Origin: Arthrobacter citreus
Lineage (GTDB): Bacteria > Actinomycetota > Actinomycetes > Actinomycetales > Micrococcaceae
NCBI RefSeq assembly: GCF_009192745.1
Contig: NZ_VTFV01000003.1
Location: forward strand, 186,001 to 250,000
Length of the DNA stretch: 64,000 nucleotides
Direction of reading: 5' to 3'
Made by a program: the position numbers and the translations under genes. The number at the start of each line of letters is the position of its first letter. The stretch's first letter is position 1. Shown piece by piece: positions 59,982 to 64,000 of the stretch. Under the pieces are notes generated by a model. That model was not told the DNA's origin. It did no database searches and saw nothing but the letters and a program-made list of their open reading frames with translations.

Positions 59982-61264
59982 GCATGGCTGCGGACAAGTC
60001 ATCTGCAAAGCAACCGGGACCCGCGGCTGTTCCGACGACCCTGGACGGTGACACGGTGTCACCGACTGGTGGCACCGGCACAAACCGCGATGCTCTTTCA
60101 GTTCCAGCGTTCCGCCGCCTCACCCTTGCGTGGGTATTCAGCAACTTCGGGGACTCAGCGCTCTTCCTGACGGCCGCGATCTGGGTGAAGCAACTCACCG
60201 GAAGCGACACGGCGGCGGGGCTGGTGTTTGTAGCTCTCGGCCTTCCAGCTCTCTTAGCCCCTCTCACCGGCCGACTCGCAGACCGGTTCAGGCGAAAGCC
60301 CCTGCTGGTCATCAATAATCTCGGCGCTGCCGCTGTGGTCCTGGTCCTGTTGGGTGCTCAATCTGCTGACCATCTGTGGCTGATATACCTCATCGTCTTC
60401 GTATACGCGACGTCCAACTACGTGACTTCTGCGGCGCAATCCGGCTTCCTGCGTGACATGCTGGCAGACCGTCTTCTCGCTCCAGCAAACGGGATATTGA
60501 GCAGCGTTGATCAGGGGCTGCGCATCATCTCACCCCTGATCGGAGCTGGTTTGCTTGGTCTCTGGGGAATGGGCGCAGTGGTGCTGGCAACAAGTATCTG
60601 TTTTACCCTGGCAGCCTTGGTGCTCATCACGATCAAAGTCTCCGAAACAGAGTTGGACAGGAGCAGCGAGAGTTTTTGGCACAGCACAACGGCCGGCTTG
60701 CGTTTCCTCACTCACCACCAAGTACTGGCACCCGCAATGCTAACGCTCAGCATTGCCGTGGGCGCTACCGGGATCTTCAACGTCACTATCTTTGCGGCCA
60801 TCGAACGAGGCCTCGGCCTGCCGCCCGAGTTCCTTAGCGTACTGGTCAGCGTACAAGGCGCGATGGCTATCGTTGGCGGTCTCACTGCCAGTCTCCTCAT
60901 CCGCAAACTCGGCACCCGTGCCGTCATCATCTTCGGCGTATTCACTCTGGGCATCGCCGTGCTCGCATCCGCTGTACCCTCAGTGCCCGTGGTCATGGCG
61001 GGCTCGGTCCTCACCGGGCTGAGCGTCACCTGGACCGTCGTCGCGTTCGTCACCCTGCGCCAAACCGAGAGCCCGGCAAGCCTGCAAGGGAGAACCTCAG
61101 CTGCCACCAGCATGCTCATCAATGTGCCTCAGGTTGCTGCGAACATGATCGCGGCGGCACTCATCACCACAATCGATTACCGGGCGCTCATCATCGCAAC
61201 AAGCACGATCTGTCTACTAGGGACGCTACCTCTCCTGCGAAGCACAATGCAGCGAAAAAAGTAG
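59978..61264 (+). CDS. MFS efflux transporter (DHA3 / MefA-EntS type)
   Basis: A 428-residue transporter with 12 membrane segments after a polar 40-residue start. FRRLTLAWVFSNFGDSALFLTAAIWVKQLTGS is the typical first segment of MFS_3-like exporters, and LAPLTGRLADRFRRKPLLVINN is motif A. The GTG 59978 lies in the regulator's stop (GTGA); ATG 59984 is the alternative. Likely export of an antibiotic or other toxic compound, induced through the ArsR-like protein. Confidence 0.92.
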   Translation: MSMAADKSSAKQPGPAAVPTTLDGDTVSPTGGTGTNRDALSVPAFRRLTLAWVFSNFGDSALFLTAAIWVKQLTGSDTAAGLVFVALGLPALLAPLTGRLADRFRRKPLLVINNLGAAAVVLVLLGAQSADHLWLIYLIVFVYATSNYVTSAAQSGFLRDMLADRLLAPANGILSSVDQGLRIISPLIGAGLLGLWGMGAVVLATSICFTLAALVLITIKVSETELDRSSESFWHSTTAGLRFLTHHQVLAPAMLTLSIAVGATGIFNVTIFAAIERGLGLPPEFLSVLVSVQGAMAIVGGLTASLLIRKLGTRAVIIFGVFTLGIAVLASAVPSVPVVMAGSVLTGLSVTWTVVAFVTLRQTESPASLQGRTSAATSMLINVPQVAANMIAAALITTIDYRALIIATSTICLLGTLPLLRSTMQRKK

Positions 61265-61270
61265 GAAACT

Positions 61271-61300
61271 TGTCGCGGTGAAGGATCCCCCACCGCGACA
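61271..61300 (+). terminator. Repeat B copy 4 acting as a hairpin after the MFS gene
   Basis: TGTCGCGGTG and CACCGCGACA form a perfect 10-bp stem around AAGGATCCCC, 6 bases after the MFS stop. It is the most symmetrical copy of repeat B. No U-tract follows, but its place fits a terminator. Confidence 0.7.
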
Positions 61301-61388
61301 TCGGTTGAGGGGCCGAAGGTCCCCCTCCACGGAGGAGGCATTGATTGCCTACATCTATCACTCCTCGGATTCTGATTCTGATCGAACA

Positions 61389-61420
61389 ATGGACCCGGGA
61401 TGCAGTCACCCCGGGTCCAT
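61389..61420 (-). terminator. Terminator of the sigma/CU044_5270 operon
   Basis: ATGGACCCGGG / CCCGGGTCCAT, a perfect 11-bp stem with a 10-base loop, 37 bases after the stop of the minus-strand gene; TTGTTCG follows on that strand. Confidence 0.7.
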
Positions 61421-61457
61421 GAGCGGCACGTAGGACCGTGCGCTCAGACTGGTGCGG

Positions 61458-62567
61458 TTAGGGCGCCGAGTCCACCACGGAAGTCCTGACCGAGGTCCAG
61501 CTCGAGACGGTCCCGGCGGGAGAGCCTAGAGAGTCGTCCAGCAGCACGTCCTGTTCCCCGATCACCAGCCCCGAAACGGGATCAATGATGATATCGGCCC
61601 GCGATGTTCCTTCCAAAGAGGGGATACCGATGGCGATTCCCGTTCTGCCGTCTACCGTTGCCTGTAGGTCTCCCACAGTGACGCCGGGAATCATGGCAGC
61701 AGCTTTGTACATCGCGGCTCGCAGATCGGCAGGGACAGCCCCGGTGCGCAGACCGTCAGCGATGGTGACGAAGGCTGCTATTTCCGGGGATTTGTTGGCG
61801 CCCTTGGTCCGCTCATAGATGAGGTCCAGCAGAGCGCTGGGATCCCGGGGCAGGGTTCCGGCTTCGTTCAGGGTTGTGCCGATGATGACTATCGGTGCTT
61901 GCCCATAGAAGGCTCCGCCCAGGCCACGCTGAATTCCGACCGTCGGGTTCGGCTGGCCGTCCTTCCCAATCTGCGACAACTTGGCGATTTCAGCGGCTGC
62001 CGCCTTGGCTGCGTCGGACGAGGACTCCAGCGGTATCCGCTCTCCGCGGTTCCAGACCCATTCCCCGTTCTTATCTGCCGGTATGTAGAGCTGGTCGCTG
62101 GCGGTTGCCTGCCAGGAAAGGTCGCTGCCGTCAGGCATTTGCATACCACCCCATGTCAGCTCAGTTGTGTCGATCTTCAGGTATTGGCCGGGACCTACCA
62201 CGGGGTCGGAGGTCCGGATGGTTGCTTCCGCAGCGTTGCTCAAGATCTCGGCGGCTTCAGCGGTAGCGCCGGGACCTCCTGGGCGCACCACGTCGGCCAC
62301 CACAACCCCGCCCACCAGCAAAGCCGCAGCCACAGAGGCCAGCAGGACACGACGCCGAAGACGCGGCGGGGCACCCCGGCCATATTCAGGAAGCGGAGGA
62401 AGAGCATGCAGGCGGGAAACCGAGGCGCTCCGTACCGTGTGCGGAGAATCCATGACGGCTAGCGACCTCGCGCGGCTGCGAGCAAGGTCGTTTTCGCTGA
62501 CGGAACGTGCGGGATCAACGGAGGAGAGCATGCTTTCAAGGTCTCCCGGCAGATTGGTATTGCTCAT
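61458..62567 (-). CDS. CU044_5270-family membrane protein, probable anti-sigma partner
   Basis: A 369-residue protein. A cytoplasmic N-terminus of about 70 residues (LESMLSSVDPARSVSENDLARSRARSLAVMD) is followed by a basic RLRRRVLL and a single membrane segment (about 74-92). The large external domain begins AEAAEILSNAAEATIRTSDPVVGPGQYLKI, the family hallmark. Members are usually encoded directly after an ECF sigma gene, as here with an ATGA overlap, and are thought to restrain it. Confidence 0.88.
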   Translation of the reverse strand: MSNTNLPGDLESMLSSVDPARSVSENDLARSRARSLAVMDSPHTVRSASVSRLHALPPLPEYGRGAPPRLRRRVLLASVAAALLVGGVVVADVVRPGGPGATAEAAEILSNAAEATIRTSDPVVGPGQYLKIDTTELTWGGMQMPDGSDLSWQATASDQLYIPADKNGEWVWNRGERIPLESSSDAAKAAAAEIAKLSQIGKDGQPNPTVGIQRGLGGAFYGQAPIVIIGTTLNEAGTLPRDPSALLDLIYERTKGANKSPEIAAFVTIADGLRTGAVPADLRAAMYKAAAMIPGVTVGDLQATVDGRTGIAIGIPSLEGTSRADIIIDPVSGLVIGEQDVLLDDSLGSPAGTVSSWTSVRTSVVDSAP

Positions 62568-63091
62568 TGTTTCGCTCCTTCTGAAAGTGATTCCGTTTCG
62601 AGCAGGCGGCCGAGTGCCTTACGGGCCCGGTGCAGGCGCATCCTGACGGCGGTGGCACTGGTGTCGAGCAGGTCCGAGACTTCGCTGGAGGTAAAGCCGT
62701 CCCAATAGGTCAGTAGGAGGACTTCTCGTTCATCCGGGCCGAGCCGGGCGAGTGCCTCATGGAGACGGGAGTCTTCTTCGTTCCGCTCGTGGTCCCGTTC
62801 GAGCTGAAGGGCGCCCAGAAGACTCGCGGACCGGGATGCTGACCGGTCGTGGTTGCGGAGGACGTTTTTCGCGATCCCGAAGAGCACCATGACGGAAAGT
62901 GATTCGTCCGTCCCCGTCTTTTCCCAGGTGATCCGGAAGACTTCGGCGCACAGGTCTTCAGCGGTCGCGGCATTATCTGTCCGACGGCGGAAATAGCGGT
63001 AAATGCGGTCGTGACAGGCAGCGTGGGCAGCCAGGAAACGTTTCTCCCTGTCCATGTCCCGCTGTTCCTTCCGGAGGGTTTGTAGGCTCAT
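62564..63091 (-). CDS. ECF-type RNA polymerase sigma factor
   Basis: A 175-residue sigma-70 family protein with region 2 (DRIYRYFRRRTDNAATAEDLCAEVFRITWE) and region 4 (LGPDEREVLLLTYWDGFTSSEVSDLLDTSATAVRMRLHRARKAL), no region 3. It directs RNA polymerase to a small stress regulon. Its operon partner is the CU044_5270 protein. ATG 63091 is used; Met13 (MDREKRF) is an alternative start with an AAGGAA site. Confidence 0.93.
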   Translation of the reverse strand: MSLQTLRKEQRDMDREKRFLAAHAACHDRIYRYFRRRTDNAATAEDLCAEVFRITWEKTGTDESLSVMVLFGIAKNVLRNHDRSASRSASLLGALQLERDHERNEEDSRLHEALARLGPDEREVLLLTYWDGFTSSEVSDLLDTSATAVRMRLHRARKALGRLLETESLSEGAKQ

Positions 63092-63195
63092 GCCCTGTTA
63101 ATGTCCGGCAGCCACCAAAGTGTAACCAGACGATCAAACCATTCCGTAGTGCTCTTCTTCTTGGCACGCGTCAGTTGAGATGACTCAGATAGTTC

Positions 63196-63225
63196 AGTCC
63201 CGTAAGCCAATCCTTGAGCGGGACT
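63196..63225 (-). repeat. Palindromic repeat A, copy 6 (inverted)
   Basis: AGTCCCG and CGGGACT arms, perfect over 7 bp. Read on the minus strand the centre is CTCAAGGATTGGCTTA, one change from copy 5. It lies in the divergent gap between the sigma factor and the small membrane protein. Confidence 0.75.
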
Positions 63226-63253
63226 CGGCCTGCTGCCGTACTAGGGTGGCCGT

Positions 63254-63454
63254 ATGCCAAAGAATACGTGGTTAGCAGCCATTGCCCTTCTCCTCATCAA
63301 CGCTACAAGCGGTCTCGCTTTCTTCTTCCTTTCGCTGCCTGAGCGGTCGGAATGGGGGAGCCTGACAACCGGAATCATCTGCGGCATCGTGACGACGCTT
63401 CTCATCATCAATTACAGGAGAACCTACCCATCCCGAGCGAACACGCCGGTGTGA
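63254..63454 (+). CDS. Small two-segment membrane protein
   Basis: A 66-residue protein. MPKNTWLAAIALLLINATSGLAFFFLSL forms the first segment (7-28) and LTTGIICGIVTTLLIINY the second (about 37-54), ending in a short basic/polar tail. The build resembles the other small membrane proteins in this accessory stretch, but the sequences are not alike. No family is recognised. Confidence 0.65.
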   Translation: MPKNTWLAAIALLLINATSGLAFFFLSLPERSEWGSLTTGIICGIVTTLLIINYRRTYPSRANTPV

Positions 63455-63482
63455 CTCTCTCGTGTGGCGCTGGGCCGGAAGC

Positions 63483-63511
63483 TGACCATAAGGGTCTCCC
63501 TTCAGCGGGAC
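63483..63511 (-). repeat. Palindromic repeat A, degenerate inverted copy 8
   Basis: TGACCATAAGGGTCTCCC followed by TTCAGCGGGAC. The ends and the TAAG/TCC/AGCGGGAC positions follow the inverted family pattern; the left arm is changed. Confidence 0.5.
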
Positions 63512-63559
63512 GGCAGACGTCATGTCTCACCACGGCGGCGCTATTGGAGGATGCCGGCA

Positions 63560-63589
63560 TGTCTCACAAGCCGATCCTTTTACGGGACA
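63560..63589 (-). repeat. Palindromic repeat A, copy 7 (inverted)
   Basis: TGTCTCA ... CGGGACA arms (two changes). On the minus strand the centre reads TAAAAGGATCGGCTTG. Confidence 0.7.
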
Positions 63590-63732
63590 GTGCGTGTGTA
63601 GCCCCTTAGCCGGGTGTCCCATTGAAGGAGCGACACACGGAACATGAAAGGCAGCAACGATCCCGTACATAACCAAGCGTTCTGCGCTGCGGTTCACAGC
63701 TTCGGACCCAATGCGCTCGACCGGGTATAAAC

Positions 63733-63771
63733 AGTGGGGTGCTGACTGGGATTCTCAGCCAGCACCCCACT
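63733..63771 (-). terminator. Terminator of the EamA gene
   Basis: AGTGGGGTGCTG / CAGCACCCCACT, a perfect 12-bp stem with a 15-base loop, 3 bases after the EamA stop; GTTTATA follows on the minus strand. Confidence 0.8.
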
Positions 63772-63774
63772 CTA

Positions 63775-64000
63775 CTAAGGCTGGACATCTCCCGGCGGTG
63801 CCGTGGCAGTCCGGCCGCTTCGCCAGATGATGGCCGCACCCGACGCGATGACCAAGCCGATACCGGCTGCCGCCGAAACTGACAGTTTCTGATTCAGCGC
63901 CAGAGCGCCGACTACGGCGGCTGCCGCTGGATCAACGGCAAACAACGTCCCAACTACACGCGGAGACGTGAGCTTTGTCGCCAGGAAGTCCAATGTGTAA
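63775..64000 (-). CDS. EamA/RhtA-type transporter, C-terminal part (cut by window edge)
   Basis: The frame is open to the window end. About 75 residues are visible: YTLDFLATKLTSPRVVGTLFAVDPAAAAVVGALALNQKLSVSAAAGIGLVIASGAAII, the last two membrane segments of an EamA (drug/metabolite transporter) domain with the family's D/EPAxAAxxGxLxLxExL pattern, then a short Pro-rich tail. The family exports amino acids and related metabolites. Confidence 0.85.
   Translation of the reverse strand, partial: YTLDFLATKLTSPRVVGTLFAVDPAAAAVVGALALNQKLSVSAAAGIGLVIASGAAIIWRSGRTATAPPGDVQP

Larger units (their letters stand above)
63455..63774. other. 320-bp gap with repeat copies and a terminator
   Basis: It carries inverted repeat A copies at 63483-63511 and 63560-63589. 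A related GTGTC/GACAC hairpin around CCATTGAAGGAGC lies at 63614-63636, and the EamA terminator is at the end. No coding frame is convincing. Confidence 0.6.

Noticed and set aside
54544-63589. CRISPR array from the repeated palindromes
   Set aside because: Copies are in both orientations, hundreds to thousands of bases apart, separated by genes, and no cas gene is present.

Overview
The window is GC-rich, densely coded DNA from an actinobacterium, most likely a member of the Micrococcaceae close to Arthrobacter. The evidence is mycothiol-linked genes (S-(hydroxymethyl)mycothiol dehydrogenase, mycoredoxin), coenzyme F420 genes, a DUF6504-dnaE2 mutagenesis unit behind an actinobacterial-type LexA box, many GTG/TTG starts, and the actinobacterial order thrS-HIT-pgsA / pdxS ... 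pdxT-yebC-ruvCAB-yajC-secDF-rel. I see no rRNA, tRNA, CRISPR array, integrase or transposase.

1-11.5 kb: mycothiol-dependent redox genes, an SRAP DNA-protein crosslink sensor, a VOC protein, an MMPL transporter with a chorismate mutase behind it, a CoA-transferase family III protein whose halves look swapped, a DUF2087 protein, a YhiM-like DUF2776 membrane protein, and two tandem DHA2 drug-efflux paralogues. 11.5-15.5 kb: SOS unit (LexA box, DUF6504, dnaE2). 15.6-20 kb: thrS, HIT, CDP-alcohol phosphatidyltransferase and pdxS, closed by a strong bidirectional terminator. 20-27.3 kb: a mixed block between pdxS and pdxT (GNAT, M3 peptidase, CapA lipoprotein, DHFR-like protein, gatD-murT). 27.4-41.9 kb: core housekeeping (pdxT, yebC, ruvCAB, yajC-secD-secF, rel, DUF349, cyclophilin, hisS).

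42-54.3 kb is the most interesting part. An F420-dependent-type luciferase-like oxidoreductase overlaps cofE (F420-0:glutamate ligase). A convergent three-gene ABC cassette of the proposed F420-0 importer type follows. Next is a single operon for reductive pyrimidine/hydantoin breakdown: nitrilase/ureidopropionase, dihydropyrimidinase, a second luciferase-like oxidoreductase, and a complete NMT1/THI5-type ABC importer. No F420 core-biosynthesis gene is in view. The layout suggests that F420-0 is scavenged, completed by CofE, and used by the oxidoreductases.

54.4-64 kb is accessory. It has lower and more variable GC, several small membrane proteins, lone hypotheticals, a gene broken by one amber codon, a kinase-like protein, an ArsR-MFS efflux pair behind a long operator palindrome, an ECF sigma/CU044_5270 pair and the end of an EamA transporter. 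Its gaps carry two families of short palindromic repeats that I do not see in the rest of the window.
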